A stretch of 64,000 nt of DNA. Origin: Symbiodinium natans. Taxonomy: Eukaryota; Sar; Dinophyceae; Suessiales; Symbiodiniaceae. Made by a program: the position numbers and the translations under genes. The stretch spans positions 374,001-438,000 of the forward strand of contig CAJNDS010002326.1 of NCBI GenBank assembly GCA_905221605.1, read 5' to 3'. Below are positions 37,401 to 47,169 of the stretch, piece after piece; the first letter of the stretch is position 1, and every line of letters begins with the position of its first letter. The notes below the pieces were generated by a model that had not been told where the DNA came from, made no database searches, and saw nothing but the letters and a program-made list of their open reading frames with translations.

Positions 37401-38184
37401 TGAGGAGGCAGCTGACTGGTGTGATAAGCTGCAACAGGCCCTCACAAGTCCTTGCAAGACCTCACAAGACAGTTTAGGGTTTAGGGTTTAGGGCTGTAGG
37501 GTGCAGGGTTTAGGGTTTAGGGCCAGTTTAGAGTGTCTTTCTCGCGGCAGGCTGGGCTTGAGGACGAGGCCCTGCCCTGTTTTTTTGCTTCAGAGCTCGC
37601 TTTTGTGTAAAGCGTTTTGTGGTCATTCTTCTAGAGGACAGCTAAGCTGCAGCCGACCGAAGTAAGCTGGTCCAGGATTCCCTGCGCTCAGTGGGCCGCC
37701 GCTTTCGAGAGACGGTGCCTGGGAGCAAATTCAGAGCAAGCCACGGACTCGTAGTTCGGACTGGCGTGGAGCCTTCCTCACGGCCTTTCAAAAGTGCTGT
37801 CGCTGCACGCTTCGGTCGGTTTACCGGAAGTTGTATTCCTGCCCGTTCTGGGTCGATGTGCTTGACGAGCCCGCCGGCCCAGAAGGTGACCGGTTTCGCT
37901 ATGTTTCGCCTTCTCGAGGCTAAGTCAAGCTTCGACAGATCATACAGGCTTCAACCTGAAACGCACAGCCCAGCAAACTTTTGCGCCAAAGAGTTCAGAG
38001 TCCGTTTGGTGAAGTAAACGGTGCAGCTTTACACATCCTCGCCGCAGCGAGAAGGAAGTGTGATCGGGGAACAATATATGCATGCAGTTTCCTAAGGGTA
38101 AACTCCATGCGGACGCAAGTTATCACATCCACACTGGTAGACCTCCAGGTGCTCGGCTGCGGCGGCGGGAGGCACCCCAGCAAG
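13955..38184 (+). CDS. M3 family zinc metallopeptidase, oligopeptidase A type (very large split gene)
   Basis: Peptidase that trims short peptides (bacterial OpdA; plant organellar oligopeptidase). Zinc site HEFGH at about 35752 with downstream Glu in [10 protein letters not shown]. Exons, joined in phase: 13955-14044 ([16 protein letters not shown]), 14139-14195, 14264-14305, 14400-14483 ([10 protein letters not shown]), 14545-14604, 17195-17240, 17537-17613 ([18 protein letters not shown]), 17688-17717, 30120-30141, 31336-31373 ([11 protein letters not shown]), 31426-31455, 31538-31573, about 31682-31720, about 31808-31849, 31926-31982, 32099-32126, 32232-32271, 32405-32465 ([14 protein letters not shown]), 32552-32588, about 33336-33400, about 34355-34417, 34499-34561, 34720-34781, 34970-35004, 35105-35128, 35215-35252, 35338-35384 (RGGAWMDD), about 35455-35485, 35587-35617, 35720-35795, 35859-35903, 35992-36111, about 36175-36225, 36495-36530, 36588-36646, about 36741, 37253-37306 ([14 protein letters not shown]), 37372-37410, 37551-37568, 37676-37714, 38149-38184. 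The last exon (FRGREP motif) was not found. The start ATG is tentative. Confidence 0.92.
14640..14900. other. C-rich, pyrimidine-rich intron sequence with CCCTAA-like runs
   Basis: Intronic to the M3 gene. Long C tracts with degenerate AACCCTAAGC pieces near 14755-14800 and again near 14945-14965, resembling decayed telomeric repeat. No coding content seen between the exons ending at 14604 and starting at 17195. Confidence 0.5.
16362..16410. repeat. CTG/CAG trinucleotide repeat
   Basis: About 15 near-perfect TGC units in the intron of the M3 gene. Frames through it give poly-Ala or poly-Gln but no flanking coding signal, so I treat it as a non-coding microsatellite. Confidence 0.85.
19231..22519 (+). 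CDS. AMT1: ammonium transporter AMT-1 copy, 3'-incomplete
   Basis: Amt/MEP/Rh channel that moves ammonium across the plasma membrane. Exons by splice phase: 19231-19317 (TM1, [18 protein letters not shown]), 19396-19451, 20599-20695 ([20 protein letters not shown]), 20823-20871, 20956-21052 ([19 protein letters not shown]), 21178-21257 ([17 protein letters not shown]), 21359-21529 ([14 protein letters not shown]), 21621-21658, 21871-21918, 22064-22103, 22206-22278 ([19 protein letters not shown]), 22391-22519 ([17 protein letters not shown]). The twin pore histidines are visible in VHVTAG and in VHGMGG. Coding length of these 12 exons is 965 nt, equal to the matching part of AMT-2. The first exon with the initiator is not found, and the exons for LGVLADP and the last membrane helix are absent before AMT-2 begins. 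Donors include GT, GC and GA. It may be a 3'-truncated copy, or may share AMT-2's last exons. Confidence 0.88.
21568..21700. repeat. CA and GT dinucleotide repeats flanking an AMT-1 exon
   Basis: A CA run at about 21571-21592 lies just upstream and a GT run at about 21680-21698 just downstream of the 38-nt AMT-1 exon 21621-21658. The two runs are complementary and could pair in the pre-mRNA, looping out that exon. Confidence 0.7.
22730..23790. other. AT-rich island
   Basis: About 1 kb that is strongly AT-rich compared with the GC-balanced sequence around it, with TATA/ATAT runs near 22750-22800 and 23480. It starts about 200 bp after the last AMT-1 exon. No protein is recognisable in six frames. 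The composition suggests inserted foreign or organelle-derived DNA or a transposon remnant; no terminal repeat was seen. Confidence 0.6.
23795..24245. repeat. G-rich segment, possibly a diverged copy of the dispersed element
   Basis: Starts ACGCGGCCCGCCTCTCGGCC, resembling the left end of the dispersed element (24606, 27415, 38850, 61771), has an internal G/T-rich core at about 23931-24070 like the copy at 27415, and ends near AAGGCCTCGGCGGATT. Similarity is by eye only. The core gives long Gly/Trp-rich and Pro-rich frames that are composition artefacts. Confidence 0.35.
24246..24605. other. second AT-rich stretch
   Basis: About 350 bp of AT-rich DNA similar in composition to 22730-23790, from which it is separated by the G-rich segment. 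This arrangement suggests the G-rich piece was inserted into a single AT-rich block. No gene seen. Confidence 0.45.
24606..24803 (+). mobile_element. dispersed short element, copy A
   Basis: Left end TTGTAAGCGCTTGCGCGCCC followed by CGCCTCGGCAG; right end CTTCTCGGCTGGAAACCCAGG, a diverged form of the CTTCTCGGCAGGAAGCCGAGG end seen in the other copies. About 200 bp, the shortest of four. No open frame of its own, so non-autonomous if mobile. Confidence 0.6.
24804..26758. other. no confident gene between AMT copies
   Basis: Holds no recognised exon. Decayed TTTAGGG-like pieces occur near 25277-25305. Two overlapping frames of 131 residues on opposite strands at 25727-26126 cancel each other as evidence. 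The first exon of AMT-2 (initiator Met and N-terminus) should lie here but could not be identified. Confidence 0.35.
26759..30045 (+). CDS. AMT1: ammonium transporter AMT-2 copy
   Basis: Second Amt family transporter. Exons by splice phase: 26759-26825, 26913-26932, 27008-27063, 27140-27236 ([20 protein letters not shown]), 27295-27343, 27963-28059 ([19 protein letters not shown]), 28150-28229, 28329-28417 ([14 protein letters not shown]), 28545-28626, 28718-28916 ([20 protein letters not shown]), 29008-29060, 29195-29270 ([14 protein letters not shown]), 29399-29480 ([11 protein letters not shown]), 29887-30045 ([20 protein letters not shown], the last membrane helix, then a short tail and stop). 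Both pore histidines are present. The initiator exon upstream of 26759 is missing, and a further short exon between 29480 and 29887 is possible. The stop at 30043-30045 is only 74 bp before a peptidase micro-exon, so the gene fills the end of the host intron. Donors: several GC and three GA. Confidence 0.9.
27415..27851 (+). mobile_element. dispersed short element, copy B, in an AMT-2 intron
   Basis: Left end TTGTAAACGCTTGCGCGCGC then CGCCTCGGCAGCCGGGCCGG; right end ACGCTTCTCGGCAGGAAGCC then GAGGCGAA. A G-rich core of about 130 bp (27516-27640) makes this the longest copy. The 13-bp word TTGGTGAGTGTAT occurs 20-30 bp before the left end (27385) and immediately after the right end (27853), which may be a target duplication if the true left end lies a little upstream. 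It sits in the intron between AMT-2 exons 27295-27343 and 27963-28059. Confidence 0.7.
27516..27640. repeat. G-tract with strong quadruplex potential
   Basis: Almost uninterrupted G with single T spacers on the + strand, so the - strand frames are proline-rich artefacts. Part of element copy B. Confidence 0.85.
30142..31335. other. M3 peptidase intron, nothing else recognised
   Basis: About 1.2 kb between the 22-nt peptidase exon (GA donor at 30142) and the exon at 31336. No coding sequence or repeat of note was seen. Confidence 0.5.
37470..37532. repeat. interstitial TTTAGGG repeat in the M3 gene
   Basis: Several TTTAGGG units, partly degenerate, in the short intron between peptidase exons 37372-37410 and 37551-37568. 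TTTAGGG is the telomeric unit reported for dinoflagellates and plants. Confidence 0.8.
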
Positions 38185-39417
38185 GCCCAGTCTGCTCTTA
38201 CTAGGGTTTTGCCAGAGACTTTGACACCTTTAGCACTGTGAGTTGCTCTGGCCCTTGTCTGCCATGACACCTTTTCCCTCTTAAAATCTTCGTGCCAGCA
38301 TGTGCCAGCAGTATCCAGCGGTGCAGTGTACCCATGGCTCCTAGAGGGGTCTTAGAGAGCAGAGTACGCTTGTAGCCGTTTGAGTAGCCTTCAATCGGGG
38401 TTGCTCATAGCTCACGCATCAAACTAGCTGGCAAAGCTGATACTATCCACACGGAGATCTGAACTGGTCCAGCGTTCATGGCCCAATGTCATGTCGGATA
38501 CAGAGGAGACTTGGCGAAGGGAATATGGGCCCTGAATTGTCCACGACGTGCATCTTCAAACTGCACGTAGCTGCTGTGGCAGGCGGAAGCTATTGCATGT
38601 TTTTGTGTTCCCTCCAAGGATAGCACATTGTACAGACCACGGCCAGCGGAGAAGGAAGCCGGCTTGGCAGCATGAGCATGTGGTCACCAGAACAGTTGAA
38701 CATGCATGACTCAGTGAACCTGTGACATCCGGTGACACGGCCCGTCGTCATTTGGATTGCTTGTGTCCTGTTAATGCTCTTTCGCTGAGTTGCTAAGGAT
38801 GAAGTGACGCAGATTTGTGTGCATGCGCCGGCCTCAGTGGTTGAAGTTATTGTAAACGCTTGTGCGCCCCGCCTCGGCAGTCGGGCCGGCCCAGGGCAGG
38901 AAAGGAGGAAAGACCCCGAAAGGGTTCGGGGGTCCTAGAAAGGTCCCACAGGGTTCACCAGCGGGGCTCCCAAATTCGTCCATTTTGGAGCCGAGGGGTG
39001 GCGTCACAAAATTTGGCATGGATGAAAGGGTTGTGTTAGGGGGAAGGAGACCCGGATCCGGGTCTGCTTGTTTCAAACGCCGCTCGGCAGGAAGCCGAGG
39101 CGAATTGTACTGAGGCCGCGTGCCCTGGTTGCCAAACGATCCCAACACTGTCATGCTAAGGCCTATGGTCGTCTGGAGGAGATTGCTGTGAAGCCGCTGA
39201 CCTTACCGGCTCTTAGGCGAGAAGCCCGACGCATGGCTTGCGTCAGCTGCCAACCACGTGTTGCACAAGTGTCGCAAAGCTGCCAGCTGCGTGCGATGAG
39301 ATCAGCGGTGCTTACAGATTGTCGAGCAAAGGACGTGCCTTTGACCTGCCAAATGCCGATATGCTGATCAAAGGCCCGCTGAGCAGAAGCTCTGCACGCA
39401 CAGAGTGACACCATCTG
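38185..39417. other. region after the last found M3 exon
   Basis: The last peptidase exon seen ends at a GC donor (38185), so at least one more exon with the FRGREP-type C-terminus is expected here or further on; I did not find it. Apart from element copy C at 38850-39105 nothing else is recognised. Confidence 0.35.
38850..39105 (+). mobile_element. dispersed short element, copy C
   Basis: Left end TTGTAAACGCTTGTGCGCCC then CGCCTCGGCAGTCGGGCCGG; right end GCCGCTCGGCAGGAAGCCGA then GGCGAA. Shares with copies B and D the inner words GACAGG/GGCAGGAAAGGAGGAAAGA, AATTTGGCATGG (B and C) and CCGGATC...GTCTGCTTGTT near the right end. About 255 bp. Confidence 0.7.
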
Positions 39418-42400
39418 ATGCCAGGCCCCGACGGGCAATTCCCAGACTCGGCGGACGCCTTGCGGAACCTTGAGTCAGCTTCAGGGCAGCAGTTTGTGCA
39501 AACTGGCACGTTCGTTGCCGGAGGCATACCCAGGATTGTGGCTCCGGCTTTGACTTGGGAGCCTGCTCCAGATGAGGTTTACTTGGAGCTGCCTGATGGT
39601 GGACTGCACGACCTCGAGCAAAGAATCGATCAGCTGCAGCACATGCAGGTGCCTTCCTGTCATTCTCGGCGTCAAGGCGCCCAGACATCCTGCTTTCTAG
39701 CAATCGGCCAGAGTTGCCAGGTCAGCTACATGAGTGAACGTCTCGGGACGTTGACAGAGGATCTCGCCACGGCACAAGCTTCAATTGCAGGCAGGCTCCC
39801 CGTGGGATGAGGTTTGGGTAGTGTCCAGTGTTGCATTTCTGCTGCTGTGCGAAGAGGCACACGCCTCTCCTCCAGCAACATGCCTTCAAAACCCTGAGTA
39901 TGAGCAGCTAAAAGCGTGCCCATGCCTATGTCGGGAGTACAGACGGACCTGCGTCCTGCTCTTCAGGTTTGACTGATGCTCTGATCGAAGAGCAAGCTTT
40001 TCGACAAGAGTTCGAGCAGGCAGTGCGAGGTGAGATCAAGCACGCACCTTGTATGCAAATTGCAAGAGCCAAAACGCCTCACTGAGCTAGGGCGGTGCAC
40101 GTCGGTGCATGGCGGTGCACGTCGAACCCAGGAGAGCAACGGCCTGGGCGCACAGGTCAAAAAATGGCTGGAGCACCTGGAAACGAAGCTCTGCAACCAC
40201 TTCGAAGATGCCTTGCACTCCCTTGAGTCGCGCGTGGTGCAGGATTTCCAGGCCAGTCCCCGGGGCAGTTCGCAGCACAAATAAAACAGTGTCGTGGGAC
40301 GAAGGACCTGTGGCAATGGACCAGCGAGGAGTGTCGCAAATCCGCCGACGGTCAGAAAAGTCTTCAAGAGAAGGCAGCCGTGGCTTCACATGTGGCTTCA
40401 CATGTGGCTTCACATGTGGCTTCACATGTGGCTTCACATGTGGCTTCACATGTTTTCGAATCCTTGAGGTCCTAAGTGAAGCCGAGATGTATCATGAAGT
40501 CAATTTTTGATGCTTACGTGGCAGGTGTTAGCCGTCAAGACAGAGGCCCAGCTTCCATGCCTCGGGGGGTGAAGTTTGAAGTTTTGAGAGTTCTGCGCTT
40601 CTCGGTCTGATTGGGGATTCACACAGGCTCGGTCCGTAGTTACTCGAAGTATTTAGTGCAGTCCCACAGAGGTCCAGGGTCGCAGGGGTCCCATAAAACT
40701 CCTGGAACCCTACGGCGTGGGTTTGGGCAGGTCCCACAGGGCCGGTAAAGGGGGGGGGGTGTACAGAAAGTATCAACTGGAGCTGAACCAAAGTACCCTT
40801 GGCGAGTTCTTGTTTCATCTTAAACTGACACTGACATTATCTCCTCGCTGCGTTTCCCACCCCGCAGAGTGGAGTACACACCGCCTACACCCCAGGTGAT
40901 CTCTTTGGTGCTCTTGCCGTGGCCACCCCAACCGTAAGGACGATGATCTTTGCAGACCCTCAACCATGTTTGGAGTTCTCACCCCACCCAAGCATGATCT
41001 ACAAGTTGCGCACCCCACATGATCCCTTGCTCATTTCTGCAAAGCCCGATCCCACATGTGTCCGGAAAGTCCTAGCATTCCCGAGATGATCTCGCTCCCG
41101 CATCAGTCATGCAGTTCCACCCGAACGATCTTCCACATCTCATCCTGTACGCTCAGATGGTCCGGTTTATGAGTTCTAAGTTGTGGACGTCTGGTCTCTG
41201 GGTCTTTGGATTTGCTAATTTATGCACAGATATATACACATACACACAGATTTTGATTCTTTTGTGTGCTTGTTCCTTCCTTTGTTGGCAGGTAGGTAGG
41301 CAGGTAAGTAGGAAGGTGAGTAGCTGGGTATGTGGGTCTGCTTGTTTGACATTGCTCGTGGAGGCACCAGTGTGCTCAAAGCTTTCAGCACGCATCGATG
41401 ACCTCTGTGACTCCTTGGTGAAAGAGGCCAGCAGCATTGGCAAGGCGTGTGCCACATGGCTAACCTGCACTTATTCTGAACCAGCCCAGGTTCAGGATAG
41501 AACTGCTGAATCCCAGCATCTACGTGCAGAGCGGCTTGGGCGAGCAATGCATCAACGCAGGTCGTAGGCGTTTAAGCTCTAGATATTTGTTTCGGCCAAT
41601 CGATTACACAAGTCCGAGACTAGGCCGACTAGGCCTTGACTTGAACATGGGCAGGACAAGCCGGTACCAGTAGTCTGGGCGCAGTTGGCTGGTCAACCGG
41701 TGTTGTCATACCCTCAGTTCAGGACTCTCCAGCGCTTGCTGTTGCCCTGCCTAGGTTGTTGAAGCGCGACGAACGCACAGAGTCCCTCCGCGACTTTGGA
41801 GAGGAGCTGCATGCAGCCATGGCGGCGCTGCTGCTCAGCAAGCATAGCGTTGTCTCGTTGAGCTCTAAATCCGCCACTTTGCTTGAGATTACTAGGGAGT
41901 ATCCAAGGCAGCGAGGGCAGCTGAAGCAGGAGCCTGGTTGAAGGGGCCCAAAAGATGATGGCAAGCATGTTGCGCTGCTGCAACACTTGCAAGACGGTAT
42001 GATCAGAGCTTTCTGGGTGTCTAGAGCTCTCTGGGCGATGCAGAGGGAGGGCACGTGAGAAGCAATCATGAGCCACATCCAAGGCCACACATTTACAGTT
42101 GACCTTTCGTGGGACTTTTCGTTCCTTGGAGGAGTGCCCGGATGCCGGGGCCTTCACTGCCTTGAAGCAAGCCTGTGAGGAGCTGTGGGGCACCCGTTCG
42201 CAAAAGTGAGCATTGTGGCGGTTTCGAATTTTCTGGGGGGTTGTTCAAGCACATTCCCTGGCCTTGTTGAGGCGACATCTCGCAGAAGAGTCGGCAGCCG
42301 ATTTGGAGCAGAAGTTCGGTGATCCGTCCGAAGCTGGTGCAGAGGTTGAAGTGCCAGTTCTCCCTCACGAAGTATTCGAGCACTCAGCGTATGTATGCCA

Positions 42401-43195
42401 TCACGCTACACATGCTACCAGCAGTATAAACCCCGAAGCTTGGATCCGAAGAAGCAATGAATCCCCGCCCTACTGTAGTGTCAAAATCCCAGCGGGTACT
42501 CCAAACTTGAAGTTCGACATGCTTCGGGCCGTGGCTCCACGAATGGGCCTTGTCTTCCCGGCACTTGTCATGTCAGCACACCGTCACCACGCTGCTCGCT
42601 GATGCTAAGGTGACATGTCACGCCGATTGGAGGCCGCTGAGAGCCTGACACATGGTTCCGCTGCCGGGGCAGTGCTCAGGGTTCTAGATGCATCGACATC
42701 GGTCAGCACCGTGTCGGAAATGCACACTGAATGATGTGAAAGTCTCAAGGTGTCGTCAACTCAGCGCAACTATGCAAAACTCTTCGTAGCTTTGTGGTGC
42801 AGGTGGCCAGCACTGACTTGCGGCAGGGCCTGGTGCAGGAAGCAGCCTCGAGGAGAAGAGACGGTGAGAGTCATGCAAGGAAGACAAAGAACCCACGGGC
42901 CCATGGATGCCCATGGCTTGTATTGGGCTTTTTTTCGCCTTTAGGACCGAGGGCGAGGCCTTCGTCGATCAACGCCTGGCAGGCTTTGAGGATGGGATGC
43001 GGCTGTGTGTTTCGCTTTGTTGCCGTGTTTTTACACTGTGCCGAGCTGAGCGAGATCAGACCCTGCGCCTCAGCAGTTTGTTGGCACGAGGCCGCTCTAC
43101 GTGGCGAGGTGCAATGCCGAACCGATGCACTGCGGCGTCTTGAGGAGCAGCAAGAGAGTCCTTTTAATCGAGATACTGTCATTAGAGACTCGTAG
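39418..43195 (+). CDS. coiled-coil protein with VASH repeats (unidentified)
   Basis: A split gene coding mainly for charged helices; I do not recognise a family. First exon 39418-39648 starts with ATG (MPGPDGQFPDSADALRNLES) and ends LHDLEQRIDQLQHMQ at a GT donor. Then 39721-39790 (MSERLGTLTEDLATAQASIA), 39967-40032 (ALIEEQAFRQEFEQAVRG), 40132-40251 (KKWLEHLETKLCNHFEDALH), 40305-40468 (DLWQWTSEECRKSADGQKSL then six VASH units). Further likely exons: about 41379-41442 (RIDDLCDSLVKEASSIGK), 41757-41815 (RDERTESLRDFGEELHA), 42113-42180, 42264-42380, 42803-42850, 42946-42995, 43086-43195 (GEVQCRTDALRRLEEQ, then stop). Heptad-like spacing suggests a cytoskeletal or flagellar structural protein; SF-assemblin-like proteins are one option, unproven. 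The exons at 47.7-48.4 kb could be its continuation. Phases of the later exons were not all checked. Confidence 0.5.
40380..40451 (+). repeat. coding tandem repeat, six 12-bp units (VASH)
   Basis: Six identical copies of GTGGCTTCACAT, read in frame as Val-Ala-Ser-His inside the coiled-coil gene exon 40305-40468. The units are identical at the nucleotide level, so the expansion is recent or homogenised. Confidence 0.85.
41283..41332. repeat. degenerate GGTA/GGCA tetranucleotide repeat
   Basis: Purine-rich run of GGTAGGTAGGCAGGTA-like units in an intron of the coiled-coil gene. Confidence 0.7.
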
Positions 43196-44320
43196 GAGGC
43201 AAGTGTGGTCTTCCAAGTTTACGTCCTGGTGGGACAAGTACCAATAAACATCCACTAAGGATCATCAACACATCAAATCCAGGAAGGAGGTTGGAGACAG
43301 GAAGCAGGAAAGGAGGTAACTTTTTCACTTGCATTCTTAAAGCTGTGCAAGCCGGCCAGCCTTAATCCGCGCAAGCTTACTGCTAAGCAAAAAGTATTAT
43401 GCTTGCAGTGGTTGCCTCTTTTTCGTTCCCCCCAGCCGGGCGTCAGAGCGCCGAGCATGCCGATTTCATCAGCATTTACAGTGTTCAAGAATGCGAGTTG
43501 CGATTGTCCGGATGCATCGTTTCACTCGGTGTTTGCAGTGTTCTGGATAGATGACATGCCGAAACCAGCGTTATTTACGGTGTTTCCTTGCGCAAAGCAT
43601 CCATGCCAGCACGACGATTCCATGCTACCAGTAGCTGACACCCAAAACTATCGATTGTTCTCCAGCTTTTCTCCTCCACCACTACTACCAGCACTATCGT
43701 ACAAGTATTGTTGGCAGCACGCAGCTTCTCCACCCTACTCCTCTTGCCTTTTGAACTTAAAAACAGCAACGACTGAGATGGTTCTGTGTAAAAAGAAATG
43801 AATCAGATGACAGCCGTGTTAAGTATCATATTTTGTTATCCTTCGTTGATTGTCCGTGGGTTTTGGTTTTTCCCCAAACAGTAGATTGTTGGGGTCCTAA
43901 AGAAGTAATTCGCGACGAGAATGCCGGCTTGCGGTAGCTTGTGTCTCCACTTGTGTCCCTTTGTCTTCATGCTGTATGGGTTTGCCGGAATGCCTGTGGC
44001 GACCCACAGGATCCCGCGGAGTATGCCGGGCAGTGCGGGCAGAAATGCATTGAAACCCCGGCGATAGCGTGCATACCCCGAGAGAAGTCTGCAGACAATC
44101 CTGCGCAGAGCGATAAAACACGCATGAACACGCCCGAAGCAAGTAAGAACCGCGACATTGTGTTACGAGACTTGTGTGGCTGGGTGTCTTTCATTGCTAG
44201 ATTTCTAGATCGCACTTTTTGCACCAAAACAAGCGCCACTTTGCAACGGCTAGCTTGCCTGTCAGGGTTTTATAGGGATAGGGGTCCAGAAAAGGATCAA
44301 AAACAAAATTACAAGGGATC
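43196..44320. other. no confident gene
   Basis: No recognised protein. A cysteine-rich frame at about 43981-44090 (CGDPQDPAEYAGQCGQKC) stands out slightly but has no supporting context on either side. Confidence 0.35.
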
Positions 44321-44324
44321 AATT

Positions 44325-44516
44325 AAACCCTAAACCCAAAACCCTAAGCCCTAAACCCTAAACCCTAAACCCCTAAACCCCTAAACCCGAAACCCGAAAC
44401 CCTAAACCCTAAACCCTAAACACTAAACCTTAAACCTTAAACCTGAACCCTAAACCCTAAACCCTAAGCCCTGAACCCTGAACCCTGACCCTAAAAACCC
44501 TAAACCCTAAACCCTC
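44325..44516. repeat. interstitial telomeric-type repeat array (CCCTAAA)
   Basis: About 190 bp of CCCTAAA units and near variants (CCCTAAGC, CCTTAAA, CCCTGAA) on the + strand, equal to TTTAGGG on the other. The units are degenerate, as expected of an old internal array and not an active chromosome end. Confidence 0.9.
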
Positions 44517-45690
44517 GGTTGTTTAGTCTTGTTGATCCTTTGTTTTTTTGATCCGGCAGCCGGTTTTATATCCGGAGCCACAGGAACAGACCTGCCGCCT
44601 TTTAACCTCACCTTGCTCACTGGTGTGATTAAGCATCAAAGTCCTTTCTTTGGTTTTCTTGATACCTCACCCCTTCCTTGTCGGATGCGTGAAGGATCAC
44701 GTTCAAGCAGCTGCACTGGCCATGGAAGCCACTTGTCATGCAAGCACGCAAGCATCGCCTGAGGGCCTGAAGCGCACAGAGAAGTCAGGCTCGTGGTGCT
44801 CGGCCCGCGGAAAGCGCGGAGACGAAGGACCTCACCGATGTGCGTTATGTGCGGCTTCTAGCTGTGGATTACCATGATTTACTATTCAAGTGTGCATGAT
44901 GTACAAGCCACGCAACCCGTCGAAGCTAGCCTTTCGTCTCTAGTAGTATGCTAGTGGTGGGGATCCGGCAGCAACTCCGTTAAAAGGAGATGGTCACTCC
45001 CACCCCCTCCTCTAGTCACTTGTGAACCTTCCATGTCTTACTCTTTCTGAAGTGGAAACCATGTCTGTGTTTCCTTGATTTTCTTGCTTGTGACTGTGTT
45101 ACATCCATTTCTTAGGGCTGTTTCGGCTCTTGTTCTTACTTGTGTGACTGTTTTCTGTGCTGCTTTTGCAGCTGTTTCAAATTGGTCGCGTTGAGGAAGG
45201 CCTTCAGGGTTCAGTTGGTTTTTAGGGTTTGGGCTTTTCGGCTTAAGGGTATAGGGCTTTGACTTTTGGGTAGGGTTAGGTGTTACGCTTTTAGGGTTTA
45301 GGGGCTTGCGCAAGGAGTTCGGGGGGCAACAACAAAGGCGTGTTAAGCTGAGGGGCTCTTGCCGACCAGTCCGGCGCACAAAACAGAAGAAGAGACTTTG
45401 GCTCAGCACACCAACGAAGCACACACTAAACACGGGGGCCCAGCGTACAGATCAGTAAGTTTCTTGATGTCCGAGCTTTAGGGAGTTGGCCCCCCCCCCC
45501 CCCTTCCCACCCCTTTCCCCCCCCTTCCGAGATGTGCTCATGAGCTCGCAAATGTACGGCAGCCGTTGGTTGTGGATGGTTCTCTGAGGGGGGGGGGTCC
45601 AAGCCACTAACTGGTGTGCTTTTTGTTGGTGTGAGCCAAAGTTTCTTCTTTCGTTAGTAAGCACCCCTTAGCTTAGCACCCCTTTTTTGT
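44517..45690. other. no confident gene; further decayed telomeric units
   Basis: Scattered TTAGGG-like pieces lie near 45195-45305. C and G runs occur near 45490-45530 and 45589-45599. No recognised coding sequence. Confidence 0.4.
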
Positions 45691-45729
45691 TGCCCCCCCC
45701 AAGCTTCGTCGGGTTTGGGATTTTCGGTG

Positions 45730-45860
45730 TCAGTGTCTCTCTGTCACTGTCTGTCTGTGTCTGTCTCTGTCTCTGTGTGTGTGTGGGTGGGTGTGGGTGT
45801 ATGGGTGCGTGTGGGTTCGTGTGGGTTCGTGTGGGCGCGTGCGTGCGCGCGTGCGTGCGC

Positions 45861-45892
<32 letters not shown>

Positions 45893-46072
45893 GTGCGCGG
45901 CGTGCGCGTGCGCGTTTGCGAGCCGTGCGCGTGCGCGGTCGCTGCGTGCGTGCGCGTGCGTGTGCGTGCGCGTGCGGCGCGTGCGCGTGCGCGTGAGTGC
46001 GCGTGCGCGTGCGCGTGCGTGCGCGTGCGTGTGCGTGCGTGTGCGTGCGTGTGCGTGCGTGTGCGTGCTTCG
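45730..46072. repeat. GTGTGT / GTGCGC alternating purine-pyrimidine tract
   Basis: About 340 bp of TG, then GTGC/GCGC repeats. All six frames are open through it because of the repeat, which explains the long Val/Arg/Ala/Cys and His/Ala/Thr frames; none is a gene. The alternating GC/GT pattern favours left-handed DNA. Confidence 0.9.
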
Positions 46073-47160
46073 TCGGGCTTAAAGGTTTTAGGAAGCAGGG
46101 TTTGTGGTTTTGAGGGTTGGCTCTTGAAGCGCCTGAGCCTGAAAAGCCCCGAACCCCAAACACCCTATTCAAACCTGAATCCAAGAACCCTCAACAAACA
46201 AACCATCTTGGGGTTGATTTTTTGATTTGATGGGTTTTGGGTTCAGGTTTGAACAGGGTTTTTGAAAAAGCTGCTCAAAACCCTAAACCCAACCGGAAAA
46301 CACCCAACAAAAACCATCGTGACAGCCCCAAATCCCAACAATCCTAAACCCGAAGCCACATACACTGAACACGATAAGTGCTCTTAACCCTGTCCGCACA
46401 TAATGAGTCCTCAACCGTCACACGCTTAAAGCCACAAAGCCCGAAACCCTGAAAGCCCATGAGCAACCCAAAAAGAAAGCTTAATGACCCTAGAAACTGT
46501 CCTAAAACCCTGAACCCAACTCATACAAAGCCTTGAAAACTCTAAGTTCTGATTGCTGTCACGCAAACACGGTTCATCCTCAGTTTAAAATACAACCGAA
46601 TTTTGCGACCGACCTTTTGCAGGGGATTTGGGGGGGCCAAGACGTCGTTTCCACTCCCCCTCCAACCCCCCCAAAGGCCACGCCTGACAAAGGGTATGCG
46701 TTTCGGCTGGGGAGCTAGGAATCCCTATCTCGAGCCCTCACAAGAAAGAATAAGTACGGTCACGAGGAAGAAAGTTCCAGTGCCGACGGAGTATGCAAGT
46801 ATGCTACCAGGGCCATTCCCAGTCTTAGACGCTTCCTGCTAAACACTCACATCTTCATCTTTGTTGATATCAGCACACCCGCCTTTCGCTCAAGTCGAGG
46901 TAACATTCTATTGCAGACATGGCGGGTGATGCTTAGCAAGGCTGCTATGACTTTTCGATGGCAGGGTGTGGCCTTCATATACAAACACTGCAGAACATCA
47001 TTGTCGAATCATTGTAATCTAAGTGGCCATGGAAAACTTGCTTTCGGCACACAAAAGGGCATCTGCTGGTGTGGTGTGCGGGTTGGTACATGCTAGGAGC
47101 CGCAGTTGGAGCAGCTGGTTGAGGAGTCGAGAAGGTGTCTCGCCGATTTGTGAGAAAGTG
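46073..47160. other. degenerate telomeric-like and AC-rich sequence, no gene seen
   Basis: AACCCTAAAC and related words recur at about 46275-46360 and 46430-46510 in a heavily decayed form. The remainder has no recognised coding content. Confidence 0.45.
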
Positions 47161-47169
47161 TATCGACAG

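Noticed and set aside
38976-38990. CCATTTTGG word resembling the core of the spliced leader
   Set aside because: Nine bases inside element copy C, with no match to the rest of the leader.
45687-46225. Frames of 130-148 residues on both strands
   Set aside because: Caused by the GTGTGT/GTGCGC repeat; composition is limited to a few residues and no flanking coding signal exists.
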